Below are positions 18,153 to 26,614 of a stretch of 64,000 bases of DNA, piece by piece (the first letter of the stretch is position 1; the number at the start of each line of letters is the position of its first letter). The translations under genes were made by a program, and so were the position numbers. The notes below the pieces were generated by a model. The model was not told where the DNA came from. It did not search any database and worked only from the letters and a program-made list of their open reading frames with translations. The stretch covers positions 372,001-436,000 of the forward strand of contig NZ_JAOTEN010000002.1 in assembly GCF_025628965.1 (NCBI RefSeq), given 5' to 3'. This DNA is from Chryseobacterium gilvum. GTDB lineage: Bacteria; Bacteroidota; Bacteroidia; Flavobacteriales; Weeksellaceae.

Positions 18153-19031
18153 ATGAGAGTATACAATACCAAACATTTTCTGAAAATCCTCTTCAGCCTT
18201 CATCATAGTGATACCTTGAAAATACTATTTCCGACGATGCTTTTGGTAGGGCTGTATTCTTGGGGAATTCAGTTTCTGGAGATAGAATATTTTCATCTTA
18301 CCTCAGAATCTGGCATCAGTCATGTAGGGATGATCCATTCTTTACTCAGCTTTGTATTGTCTTTATTGTTGGTTTTCAGAACAAACAGCGCCTATGACCG
18401 ATGGTGGGAAGGCAGAAAACTCTGGGGGAAATTAGTAAACGATACCCGAAATTTTGCCATAAAAATAAATGCCATTCTTGAAAATGACAAAGCTGATGCG
18501 CAGCAGATTGCAAGATATTTGAAATTCTTTCCTCATTTTTTAGCCAAGCATCTTTCCCGGGATTCCACGAGACTGGCTCTGGACGAAGATTATTCTGATC
18601 TTGAAAACGCACTGAAACATCATGGCCCAAGTGAGATCATTATTTTTTTGACCCATAAATTGAATCATTTAAAAAAAGAAGGGAAAATTTCTGATCTTGA
18701 AATGATCTACCTCGATACCCAGCTTTCAGGGTTTCTCGATGTTTGTGGCGGCTGCGAAAGAATAAAAAACACTCCGATTCCGTATTCCTATTCTTCATTT
18801 GTCAAAAAATTCATCATTCTGTATGTTTTGGCGTTGCCGATTGCGTATGTTATCAATATTGGTCTTTTCATGATCCCACTAACCGTTTTTGTGTATTACG
18901 TTTTAATGAGCCTTGAACTGATTGCCGAGGAAATTGAAGACCCTTTCAATAATGATGAAAATGATATCCCAATGGAAACCATTGCTCAGAATATTGAGAA
19001 AAACGTACATCAGATTATGGGAATAAAATAA
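18153..19031 (+). CDS. Bestrophin-like (RFP-TM/YneE) anion channel protein
   Basis: A 292-residue membrane protein of the bacterial bestrophin family. The signature FRTNSAYDRWWEGRKLWGKLVN follows the second membrane segment, and the C-terminal part has ELIAEEIEDPF, both diagnostic of the family. Bacterial members form pentameric channels; a Klebsiella homologue conducts cations, animal members conduct anions, so the ion is uncertain here. It is transcribed alone from a recognisable -7 box. Confidence 0.9.
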   Translation: MRVYNTKHFLKILFSLHHSDTLKILFPTMLLVGLYSWGIQFLEIEYFHLTSESGISHVGMIHSLLSFVLSLLLVFRTNSAYDRWWEGRKLWGKLVNDTRNFAIKINAILENDKADAQQIARYLKFFPHFLAKHLSRDSTRLALDEDYSDLENALKHHGPSEIIIFLTHKLNHLKKEGKISDLEMIYLDTQLSGFLDVCGGCERIKNTPIPYSYSSFVKKFIILYVLALPIAYVINIGLFMIPLTVFVYYVLMSLELIAEEIEDPFNNDENDIPMETIAQNIEKNVHQIMGIK

Positions 19032-19088
19032 TTAAGAAGTACATCTGTTACTATATAAGAACTCGTAAATAAAATAAGAAAAAATATT

Positions 19089-19619
19089 TTGGCACATAAA
19101 TTAAAACTGGAAGAGCTCAACAGAGTTGATGTGGAAACTTTTAAAAGCCTTCAGAAAATCCCACTGGTTGTGGTTTTAGACAATATCAGAAGTATGCATA
19201 ATGTTGGCGCAACATTCAGGACGGCAGATGCTTTTCTAGTTCAGAAAATTATTTTGTGCGGGATTACTCCTCAACCGCCTCACCGGGAAATTCACAAGGC
19301 TGCATTAGGCGCCACAGAAAGTGTAGACTGGTCATACGAATCTGATATTAATATTGCCATTCATGATTTAAAGAGTCAAAATTTTGAAATTATAGGCATT
19401 GAGCAAACCACGGAAAGCGAACCTATTACCGATTTTAAAATTGACCCCGATAAAAAATATGCCGTGATCTTGGGAAATGAAGTAGAAGGAATCAGTGATG
19501 AAGCGTTACCGAATATTGATTCTTTCATTGAAATCCCGCAATTGGGAACAAAACATTCTTTAAATGTGAGTGTTTGCGGAGGAATTGTTATGTGGGAATT
19601 TGCCAAATTCCTACAATAA
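19089..19619 (+). CDS. TrmH/SpoU family RNA methyltransferase
   Basis: A 176-residue SPOUT-class methyltransferase with all three family motifs: LDNIRSMHNVGATFRTAD, then VILGNEVEGIS, then IPQLGTKHSLNVSVCGGI. Such enzymes use S-adenosylmethionine to methylate ribose in tRNA or rRNA; the exact target is not clear from sequence. The start appears to be TTG at 19089: the frame is closed by a stop at 19056 and has no ATG before the first conserved motif. The product is single-domain, without the N-terminal RNA-binding part found in longer TrmH proteins. An imperfect hairpin (19622-19653) follows. Confidence 0.88.
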   Translation: MAHKLKLEELNRVDVETFKSLQKIPLVVVLDNIRSMHNVGATFRTADAFLVQKIILCGITPQPPHREIHKAALGATESVDWSYESDINIAIHDLKSQNFEIIGIEQTTESEPITDFKIDPDKKYAVILGNEVEGISDEALPNIDSFIEIPQLGTKHSLNVSVCGGIVMWEFAKFLQ

Positions 19620-19804
19620 AAAAACTGCAATTGCCTAAAAGACAGTGCAGTTTGAAATAAATCTAATAAAAAGTAAAAATGAAAGGCGACAAAGATAATT
19701 GATTTTTATGGATCAGCAAATTTTTAGCCCGTTTTTTTTATTTTTCATAAAAATTTATACCATATAGCAGAGCGGTTTCATTTTAAATTTTATAAATTAG
19801 CACC

Positions 19805-20455
19805 ATGTTTATCAAGGACTATATCTCAAAAGATTTTCCGTGTTTTCATCTGACTGACTCTATAGAATCGGCTAGAGAAACCTTAGAAGCTTTCGGATAT
19901 ACACATATTTTCATCAAAAAATCACACCATTTTTACGGCGCAATCGCTAAAGAATTTTTGTACGAAGCAGAAGGAACCCTGAAAAATCTCGAACATCAGA
20001 TCGAGCGTTTTGCCATTCTGGATGATCATAATATTATGGACAGTATCCGTCTGTTTTATACCTTTAATTCAAATGTAATTCCCGTTATCAATAAAAGTGA
20101 AAAGTATCTCGGCTACATTTGCTGTGATGATGTTTTCCAGACATTTTCAAAATATCCCCTGTTTTCTGAAACCGGTGCCATTCTCACTGTGGAAACTCCG
20201 GCCAGAAAATATTCGATGACAGAAATCGCCAATATTGTAGAAAGCAATAATTCTAAATTTTATGGAGGTTTTATCAGTTTCATGTCAGATGATGTGATCC
20301 AGATTACCATTAAAATCAGCAATGAAAATTTAGCTTCCATTGATGCCACTTTTGACCGGTATGATTATCGCATTGTTGAAAAATATTATTCTGATGAGAA
20401 AACAGATCTTTTCAAAGACCGTTTAGGTTTTTTACAAAAATTTATCGAAATATAA
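19805..20455 (+). CDS. CBS-domain protein upstream of nadK
   Basis: A 216-residue protein. Residues about 1-125 look like two degenerate CBS domains (FPCFHLTDSIESARETLEAFGYTHIFIKK and NVIPVINKSEKYLGYICCDDVF), which bind adenine nucleotides in many proteins. The C-terminal part resembles an ACT-like fold, as in AcuB-type proteins. One base separates its stop from the nadK start, so the pair is translationally linked, which suggests a nucleotide-sensing role related to NAD(P) metabolism; that is inference. Confidence 0.8.
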   Translation: MFIKDYISKDFPCFHLTDSIESARETLEAFGYTHIFIKKSHHFYGAIAKEFLYEAEGTLKNLEHQIERFAILDDHNIMDSIRLFYTFNSNVIPVINKSEKYLGYICCDDVFQTFSKYPLFSETGAILTVETPARKYSMTEIANIVESNNSKFYGGFISFMSDDVIQITIKISNENLASIDATFDRYDYRIVEKYYSDEKTDLFKDRLGFLQKFIEI

Positions 20456-20456
20456 T

Positions 20457-21323
20457 ATGAAGGCAGCCATCTATTCACAGAAAAAAGACCTCGACACTTT
20501 CTTATACTTAAGCAAATTTATTTCTGAGCTTGAAAGCAGAGGCGTAAAATCTGTCTTGTTTGATGAAATGGCCGAAGCGCTGCAGTTTTCTAAAATTTTT
20601 GAAACCTTCGGGAATAAACAAGATCTTATCGATAAAGAAATCGACCTTTTTTTCACTTTCGGAGGAGACGGAACCATTGTAAATTCTTTAACTTTTATTG
20701 AAGATCTCGAAATTCCCATTGTTGGGGTAAATACCGGAAGATTGGGGTTTCTCGCCAGCTTCACCAAGGAAGAGGCATTTAAAGAACTTGATGCTATTCT
20801 GAAAGGCGATATTAAGACCAGCCGCCGGTCTGTGATAGAGGTCGTATCTCCAAGATCAGATGAATTTTTTCCGTATGCCCTGAATGATGTGACCATATCT
20901 AGGAAAGAAACCACCTCGATGGTAACGGTAGACTCTTATATTAATGATGAATTTCTTAATGTTTTCTGGGGAGACGGAGTAATTGTGTCTACACCCACCG
21001 GTTCTACAGCATATTCTCTGAGCTGTGGCGGACCGATCATATCCCCGAATAACGAAAACTTTGTCATCACCCCTATTGCGCCGCATAATTTGAATGTGAG
21101 ACCGTTGGTTGTGAATGATAAGGTAGAAATCAAATTTAAAGTAGAAAGCAGGGTTCCGCAATATTCTCTCTCTTTAGATTCCCGGCTGATCCATATTGAG
21201 ACCGATAAAGAAATTATCATCAGAAAAGCCGCCTTTCAGATCCTTCTGGTACAGCCGAATAATCTGAGTTTTTACGAAACCATCCGCCAGAAACTACTTT
21301 GGGGAAGAGACAAAAGAAATTAA
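20457..21323 (+). CDS. nadK: NAD kinase
   Basis: A 288-residue enzyme that phosphorylates NAD to NADP. The family motif FTFGGDGTIVNS is followed by VGVNTGRLGFLASF and the NAD-binding STPTGSTAYSLSCGGPI. Its length is usual. It is coupled to the CBS-domain gene before it. The next gene, for fructose-bisphosphate aldolase, lies 64 bases away and probably has its own promoter, as AT-rich sequence with a near-match TATCTTTA is present. Confidence 0.96.
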   Translation: MKAAIYSQKKDLDTFLYLSKFISELESRGVKSVLFDEMAEALQFSKIFETFGNKQDLIDKEIDLFFTFGGDGTIVNSLTFIEDLEIPIVGVNTGRLGFLASFTKEEAFKELDAILKGDIKTSRRSVIEVVSPRSDEFFPYALNDVTISRKETTSMVTVDSYINDEFLNVFWGDGVIVSTPTGSTAYSLSCGGPIISPNNENFVITPIAPHNLNVRPLVVNDKVEIKFKVESRVPQYSLSLDSRLIHIETDKEIIIRKAAFQILLVQPNNLSFYETIRQKLLWGRDKRN

Positions 21324-21387
21324 TATTTTCTTAAAATTCATTATCTTTACAAGAATTTATAAAACACCAATAAATAATACCTAAAAC

Positions 21388-22458
21388 ATGAGCAGAATTT
21401 TTCCGGCAGGAGTTGCCACAGGTCAGTTAGTGACAGATATTTTTCAGTACGCAAAAGAAAATAAATTTGCATTACCGGCGGTGAATGTCATCGGATCCAG
21501 CAATGTAAATGCGGTGATGGAAACTGCAGCAAAATTAAATGCTCCTGTTATCATTCAGTTTTCAAACGGGGGAGCTGCTTTTAATGCAGGAAAAGGATTG
21601 AGCAACGACGGTCAAAAATCGGCTATTTTAGGCGGTATTGCAGGTGCAAAACATATTCACACGCTTGCAGAAGCCTATGGAGCAACCGTAATTTTACATA
21701 CCGACCATTGCGCAAAGAAACTTTTGCCTTGGATCGACGGTTTGATGGATGCTAATGAAGAATTCTTCAAGCAGACCGGAAAATCTCTTTATTCTTCTCA
21801 CATGCTTGATCTTTCTGAAGAATCTTTGGAAGAAAACCTTCAGGTTTCAGGAGAATATTTCGAAAGAATGGCAAAAATGCAGATGACTCTGGAAGTTGAG
21901 ATCGGTGTAACCGGTGGTGAAGAAGACGGAGTTGATAATTCTGATGTAGACAACTCAAAATTATATACCCAGCCTGAAGATGTAGCTTATACCTACGAAA
22001 AATTAAAAGCGATTTCTGATAACTTTACTATTGCAGCTGCTTTTGGTAACGTACACGGAGTTTACAAGCCTGGAAATGTGGTTCTTACTCCAAAAATATT
22101 AGATAATTCTCAGAGATATGTTCAGGAAAAATTCGGGACCGCTGAGAAGCCTGTTAATTTTGTATTTCATGGTGGTTCTGGTTCTACTTTAGAAGAAATC
22201 AGGGAAGCAATTGATTACGGGGTTATCAAAATGAATATTGACACTGATCTTCAGTTTGCTTATACAGAAGGGATCAGAGATTATATGGTCAACAATATCG
22301 AATATTTAAAAACGCAAATCGGAAACCCTGAAGGAGAAGAAAAGCCAAACAAAAAATTCTATGACCCGAGAGCTTGGGTGAGAAAAGGAGAAGAAACTTT
22401 CTCAAAAAGATTAGTTAAGGCATTTGAAGATCTAAATAATATAAATACTTTAAAATAA
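21388..22458 (+). CDS. fbaA: Class II fructose-bisphosphate aldolase
   Basis: A 356-residue metal-dependent aldolase of the E. coli FbaA (class IIA) type, which interconverts fructose 1,6-bisphosphate with dihydroxyacetone phosphate and glyceraldehyde 3-phosphate. The zinc-binding HTDHCAKK, the acidic VEIGVTGGEEDGVDN segment, AAAFGNVHGVYKPGNV and VFHGGSGS are all in place. The gene is followed by a large inverted repeat and then accD, so glycolysis and fatty-acid synthesis genes are neighbours. Confidence 0.97.
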   Translation: MSRIFPAGVATGQLVTDIFQYAKENKFALPAVNVIGSSNVNAVMETAAKLNAPVIIQFSNGGAAFNAGKGLSNDGQKSAILGGIAGAKHIHTLAEAYGATVILHTDHCAKKLLPWIDGLMDANEEFFKQTGKSLYSSHMLDLSEESLEENLQVSGEYFERMAKMQMTLEVEIGVTGGEEDGVDNSDVDNSKLYTQPEDVAYTYEKLKAISDNFTIAAAFGNVHGVYKPGNVVLTPKILDNSQRYVQEKFGTAEKPVNFVFHGGSGSTLEEIREAIDYGVIKMNIDTDLQFAYTEGIRDYMVNNIEYLKTQIGNPEGEEKPNKKFYDPRAWVRKGEETFSKRLVKAFEDLNNINTLK

Positions 22459-22468
22459 AATTGTACAA

Positions 22469-22519
22469 GTGTATTGCTGTAAAATGTATTCATGATTTGA
22501 AAATTTTACATCAATACAT
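22469..22519. repeat. Large inverted repeat between fbaA and accD
   Basis: Arms 22469-22485 and 22503-22519 pair over about 17 positions with one mismatch and one G-T pair; the core is GTATTG plus TGTAAAAT against ATTTTACA plus CAATAC, with a 17-base loop. There is no T-run after it, so it is not a standard terminator. It could be a weak terminator or attenuator of fbaA transcription, an mRNA stability element, or a protein-binding site in front of accD. Confidence 0.55.
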
Positions 22520-22545
22520 TTACTTTATACATTAATACATACAAG

Positions 22546-23400
22546 ATGGCATTCGACTGGTTTAAAAGAAAAGCACAAAATATCACGACTTCTACCGACG
22601 AGAAAAAAGATGTCCCGAAAGGGCTTTGGCATCAGACTCCGTCAGGAAAAGTGGTAGAGCACGAAGAACTGAAGAAAAACAATTATGTTTCTCCTGAAGA
22701 CGGGTTTCATGTAAGAATAGGAAGCGCCGAGTTTTTTGACATCCTTTTTGACGACGGAAAGTTTACGGAACTGGATGCAAACGTTGAAAGTATAGATATG
22801 CTTCAGTTTAAAGATACCAAATCGTATACAGACCGTCTTAAAGAAGTAAAAGCCAAAACAAAACTTACAGATTCTATCCGAAACGCTGTAGGAACCGTAA
22901 AAGGTACTGAAATGGTCGTATCATGTATGGATTTTGCCTTTATCGGCGGATCTTTAGGATCTGTAATGGGTGAAAAAATAAGAAGAGCGGTTGATTACTG
23001 TATCGCCAACAAACTTCCGTATATGATTATCTGTCAGTCGGGAGGTGCGAGAATGCAGGAGGCTACGTATTCCTTAATGCAGCTGGCAAAAGTACAGTCA
23101 AAACTGGCTCAGCTTTCTGAGGCCGGCCTTTTATATATCGCCTATCTGTGTGATCCTACCTTTGGAGGAATTACCGCTTCTTTTGCGATGACTGCAGATA
23201 TTATCATGGCCGAGCCAAAAGCACTGATCGGTTTTGCAGGGCCAAGAGTTATTCGCGAAACCATCGGAAGAGATTTACCGGAAGGTTTCCAGACGTCAGA
23301 ATTTCTTCAGGAAAAAGGTTTTGTTGACTTTATTGTAAAAAGAACCGAAATCAAGGATGTAGTGTCTAAAACAGTTAATTTATTAACGGTAAAAGCTTAA
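22546..23400 (+). CDS. accD: Acetyl-CoA carboxylase carboxyltransferase subunit beta
   Basis: A 284-residue beta subunit, which with AccA moves carboxyl from carboxybiotin to acetyl-CoA to make malonyl-CoA. The crotonase-like core is clear: [35 protein letters not shown], and [21 protein letters not shown]. The N-terminal zinc ribbon found in E. coli has lost its four cysteines: the aligned positions are Thr31, Gly34, Ser49 and Asp52, within [10 protein letters not shown] and VSPEDGF. I recall the same loss in other flavobacterial AccD proteins. A stem-loop terminator follows directly. Confidence 0.95.
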   Translation: MAFDWFKRKAQNITTSTDEKKDVPKGLWHQTPSGKVVEHEELKKNNYVSPEDGFHVRIGSAEFFDILFDDGKFTELDANVESIDMLQFKDTKSYTDRLKEVKAKTKLTDSIRNAVGTVKGTEMVVSCMDFAFIGGSLGSVMGEKIRRAVDYCIANKLPYMIICQSGGARMQEATYSLMQLAKVQSKLAQLSEAGLLYIAYLCDPTFGGITASFAMTADIIMAEPKALIGFAGPRVIRETIGRDLPEGFQTSEFLQEKGFVDFIVKRTEIKDVVSKTVNLLTVKA

Positions 23401-23420
23401 AAATTATATAAACACCATAC

Positions 23421-23449
23421 AATCTCTCTCTATTTTGAGGGAGATTTTT
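23421..23449 (+). terminator. Intrinsic terminator after accD
   Basis: AATCTCTCTC (23421-23430) pairs with GAGGGAGATT (23437-23446), 10 bp with one G-T pair, followed by a short T-run. It ends only 5 bases before the next start codon, so it also overlaps the leader of the following gene. Confidence 0.75.
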
Positions 23450-23453
23450 ATTG

Positions 23454-23969
23454 ATGAGAACTTTCAGCGTCATTTTCAGTACGATCCGAGCCATGAGTTT
23501 TAAGAAGATTCTTAAGCTCCTGTCGGCTGTTTTGCCTCATCCCTTATTTTCATTTTTAAGTTTTTACGCAACCGTAAGAGCTTTTTCAATCGCACAAAAG
23601 CTGTACCCGAAAACCGCGTCAAAAAACGGAGAAGGAAATGCCTTCAGACATGCATTCTGGTGTTGCCTCATTATGATGTACTGCTGTAAAATCTCATCTC
23701 CCGAAAAAGCACTGAATTTCTGTAAAAAAATTACAGACCTGCACGAAGAATTATTCCCCAACAAACCTCTGGAAACCAAGATGGATCTTCATAATAATAA
23801 AATAGGGATGGACTATTTCATGGAAATCTTACCCGGGATTCACCGGCAGTTTTTTGAAAAAAATTTCTTTATTGAAGAACTCCAGAAGAAAACAGCCAAC
23901 GCAAAGGTTTTGAAAAGCCTGGAAGATGATTTTGCGGGCGAACTGGTTTACCTGGATGAAAATGGGTAA
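23454..23969 (+). CDS. DUF6973-like protein
   Basis: A 171-residue protein with the motifs ENAFRHAFW-like GNAFRHAFWCCLIM and MDLHNNKIGMDYF, which I associate with DUF6973, a family of unknown function found in many bacteria. A hydrophobic N-terminal stretch (LPHPLFSFLSFYATV) may be a membrane segment. The start is set at the ATG at 23454, behind GAGGGAGA, which could act as a ribosome binding site but is also the 3' arm of the accD terminator. Conserved His, Asn and Glu residues could form a catalytic site; that is inference. Confidence 0.65.
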   Translation: MRTFSVIFSTIRAMSFKKILKLLSAVLPHPLFSFLSFYATVRAFSIAQKLYPKTASKNGEGNAFRHAFWCCLIMMYCCKISSPEKALNFCKKITDLHEELFPNKPLETKMDLHNNKIGMDYFMEILPGIHRQFFEKNFFIEELQKKTANAKVLKSLEDDFAGELVYLDENG

Positions 23970-24045
23970 AATCTTTATGACCCATGATAAAAGTTTTACT
24001 TTTTATATTAAATGTATTATCTTTTCTAAAAATTAATTAAAATAA

Positions 24046-25449
24046 ATGGTTCTCAGCAGAATTTGGTCGGCTTTTATCATCATTGCCATTGCTATTGCAA
24101 GTATAAAATACATCTCATCAAACCATTATAAAACCATATTTAATGATATGGTGGTGGGTAAAGGAGGTGATACCGTAAAAGTTGCAACTCAAAAAATGGC
24201 TGTTTTCTCTCCTGTCATCAAAGACAGTCTGATGAAAAAACCAGATTTTGCGCAGGACAGAATTCATTACAAGACCGATTCTTTACAGCAGGAAGTACAG
24301 GTGTATCGTATTCAGGAAGCAGATGGTGTGATCGGGACTTCTGAAACAGCGGTGAAAATCTGTCTTGGTTTAATTGGAATCATGGCATTATTCATGGGAT
24401 TCATGAGTATTGCCGAAAAAGCAGGCGGAATCAATCTTTTAAGCAGATTAATTCAACCTTTTTTCTCTAAACTGTTTCCCGAGATTCCAAAAGGACATCC
24501 CGCTTTTGGACATATGTTGATGAATTTCAGCGCCAATCTTTTAGGCTTAGATAACGCGGCAACTCCTTTCGGCTTAAAAGCAATGGAAAGTTTACAGACT
24601 CTGAATCCCAATAAAGATACAGCCAGCAATTCACAAATCATGTTTCTCTGTCTGCATGCAGGAGGAATGACCTTGATTCCGGTGTCAATCATTGCTCTGA
24701 GAGCTTCTGCCGGTTCAAAAAACCCTACAGATATATTTCTTTATTGCATGATTGCAACTTTTGCGGCAACTTTAGCTGCTATGATCATTGTTTCAATTTA
24801 CCAAAAAATAAATCTTCTACAACCTGTGCTTTTAGCTTATATTGGAGGGATTTCTGCACTGGTAGCACTTTTAGTTTGGTATTTGACGGGGCTTAGCAAA
24901 GAACATTTAGATATTTTCAGCCAGATTTTAAGTAACGGATTGATTCTTTTCATTTTCTTAGCGATTGTACTTGGAGCTTTATATAAAAAAATTAATGTTT
25001 TTGAGGCATTTGTTGACGGAGCTAAAGAAGGCTTTACAACCAGTGTAAAAATTATACCTTATTTAGTGGGAATGCTGATTGCGATTTCTCTGCTGAGAAC
25101 TTCAGGAGTTTTTGAAGTGATTATTGACGGGATGAAATGGGTGGCGAATGTCTTTAATCTGGATGCGAGATTCGTTGACGGACTTCCGACTGCTTTGATC
25201 AAACCTCTTTCCGGTTCCGGAGCCCGCGGAATGATGATGGATACCATGGCTACTTTTGGAGCAGACAGTTTCCAGGGTAAATTGGCTGCTGTGCTTCAGG
25301 GAAGCTCAGATACAACGTTTTATGTAATTGCAGTTTATTTTGGGGCAGTTGCTGTTAAAAATACAAGATATACTGTTATTGCGATGCTTTTGGCAGATTT
25401 AGTGGGTGTTATTACGGCAATTGGATTGGCGTATTTATTTTTTGCTTAA
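24046..25449 (+). CDS. Fused SpmA-SpmB type nucleoside-recognition membrane protein
   Basis: A 467-residue protein with about ten to eleven membrane segments. The N-terminal half is like SpmA (SAFIIIAIAIASI, later FSANLLGLDNAATPFGLKAMESLQ) and the C-terminal half like SpmB (FVDGAKEGFTTSVKIIPYLVGMLIAI, then GSSDTTFYVIAVYFGAV), each with a 'Gate' nucleoside-recognition domain. In Bacillus the two are separate genes linked to spore maturation, but this organism type does not sporulate, so the role must be another one. The substrate is unknown. It is followed 9 bases later by the ATP-grasp gene. Confidence 0.88.
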   Translation: MVLSRIWSAFIIIAIAIASIKYISSNHYKTIFNDMVVGKGGDTVKVATQKMAVFSPVIKDSLMKKPDFAQDRIHYKTDSLQQEVQVYRIQEADGVIGTSETAVKICLGLIGIMALFMGFMSIAEKAGGINLLSRLIQPFFSKLFPEIPKGHPAFGHMLMNFSANLLGLDNAATPFGLKAMESLQTLNPNKDTASNSQIMFLCLHAGGMTLIPVSIIALRASAGSKNPTDIFLYCMIATFAATLAAMIIVSIYQKINLLQPVLLAYIGGISALVALLVWYLTGLSKEHLDIFSQILSNGLILFIFLAIVLGALYKKINVFEAFVDGAKEGFTTSVKIIPYLVGMLIAISLLRTSGVFEVIIDGMKWVANVFNLDARFVDGLPTALIKPLSGSGARGMMMDTMATFGADSFQGKLAAVLQGSSDTTFYVIAVYFGAVAVKNTRYTVIAMLLADLVGVITAIGLAYLFFA

Positions 25450-25458
25450 ACCAATCTT

Positions 25459-26193
25459 ATGAAAGCATATATACAAACCGATAAAAATGGCGAATTCTAT
25501 AATGTTAATGCCTTTGTAGCTTACGAAGGCTTCAAAAATTTTGGCTTTGAAATTGAAAAGTTTACTAATCTCGATGAAATTTCAAACAAAAATCCTGAAC
25601 ATATTATTGTTGGTGGAATTGGAAATGTGAGAAGACGTTTACAAGATTTAAATATAATCCGTAAAAATAAAGAAATTGATTATCCAACAGAATTGAAACC
25701 CTATCTAAAAAGAAATATCTGGAGTTCTACCATTAACGAAATATTCAATAAAAAAGAATGGAATATTTTTATCAAACCTCAAACAGAGACAAAATTGTTT
25801 GCAGGAAAAGTGATTAAAAGTGAAATGGATTTTTTAGGATTGATTAATGAAGAAAAAGAAACTGAAGTTTGGTGTTCTGAATTGATCAATTTCAAAACAG
25901 AATGGCGGTGTTTTATCCGGTATAAAGAAATTTTAGATATCAGAAGATATAAAGGTGATTGGGACACGAAAATTGATGTTAAAACTGTAAATGATGCCAT
26001 AAATTCATTTATTTCACAACCTAATTCATACGCTCTGGATTTTGGTGTAGATGAAAATGGAGAAATGTTTTTAGTAGAAGTTAATGACGGTCATTCTTTA
26101 GGAACTTATGGTCTATCTTCGGCTCATTACGCAAAATTTCTTTCAGCGAGATGGAGTGAATTAACACAAACAAAAGATTTTTTAAACTTTTAA
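25459..26193 (+). CDS. ATP-grasp domain protein (R2K clade-like, DUF4343)
   Basis: A 244-residue protein. The C-terminal half has ATP-grasp features: FIKPQTETKLFAGKVI, VWCSELINFKTEWRCFIRY, then DFGVDENGEMFLVEVNDG with the acidic Mg-binding residues. It resembles the R2K clade of ATP-grasp proteins, which are thought to join amino acids or peptides to a carboxylate and occur in phages and conflict or modification systems. No peptide partner is evident nearby. It follows the SpmAB fusion closely and precedes a small helical protein by 14 bases. Confidence 0.78.
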   Translation: MKAYIQTDKNGEFYNVNAFVAYEGFKNFGFEIEKFTNLDEISNKNPEHIIVGGIGNVRRRLQDLNIIRKNKEIDYPTELKPYLKRNIWSSTINEIFNKKEWNIFIKPQTETKLFAGKVIKSEMDFLGLINEEKETEVWCSELINFKTEWRCFIRYKEILDIRRYKGDWDTKIDVKTVNDAINSFISQPNSYALDFGVDENGEMFLVEVNDGHSLGTYGLSSAHYAKFLSARWSELTQTKDFLNF

Positions 26194-26207
26194 TTATAAT
26201 ATCAGCA

Positions 26208-26600
26208 ATGATTACCGATAAAGAATTTACCTTAAGATTAATACGCCAGTTAACTCAGGCTTTAGAAAAACTGATTTTAGATAAACCTGAAGAAAGTTTA
26301 ATGCAGAAAGAATTAGATTTTGATTCTTTAATGAAAGATATTTTCAAAATAGATTTCGCGGAACTTTCATCCAAATCAAAAGATGAAATCATAGAAATCG
26401 TAAATGAAAGACAGGAAAGGGATCACAAAGACTATTACGAAATGCTGGGAAATCTTTTCTATTATAATGGTAAAGGAGAAAAAAACAACGATTTTCTGGA
26501 TAAAGCGAAGACATTCTACGAATTGTACCTTCAAACAAGCGGCATTTTTGCTCTCCCGATTATTAACAGGATCAATGAAATAAAAAAAGCACTTGAATAA
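26208..26600 (+). CDS. Small helical protein of unknown function
   Basis: A 130-residue acidic, probably all-helical cytoplasmic protein. The first helices (EFTLRLIRQLTQALEKLIL) and the end (DKAKTFYELYLQTSG) resemble proteins of a DUF6483-like kind in which an N-terminal helical part is followed by a TPR-like hairpin, but I am not sure of the family. It starts 14 bases after the ATP-grasp gene and is likely in the same transcript. The stop codon lies inside the loop of the terminator. Confidence 0.6.
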   Translation: MITDKEFTLRLIRQLTQALEKLILDKPEESLMQKELDFDSLMKDIFKIDFAELSSKSKDEIIEIVNERQERDHKDYYEMLGNLFYYNGKGEKNNDFLDKAKTFYELYLQTSGIFALPIINRINEIKKALE

Positions 26601-26609
26601 AGTGCTTTT
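26585..26609. terminator. Terminator overlapping a stop codon, shared with the tonB operon
   Basis: Perfect 10-bp stem AAAAGCACTT (26585-26594) with AAGTGCTTTT (26600-26609) and a 5-base loop. The TAA stop of the plus-strand gene (26598-26600) sits in the loop and 3' arm. A-run and T-run on the two sides allow it to act for the convergent tonB gene also. Confidence 0.8.
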
Positions 26610-26614
26610 CTATA

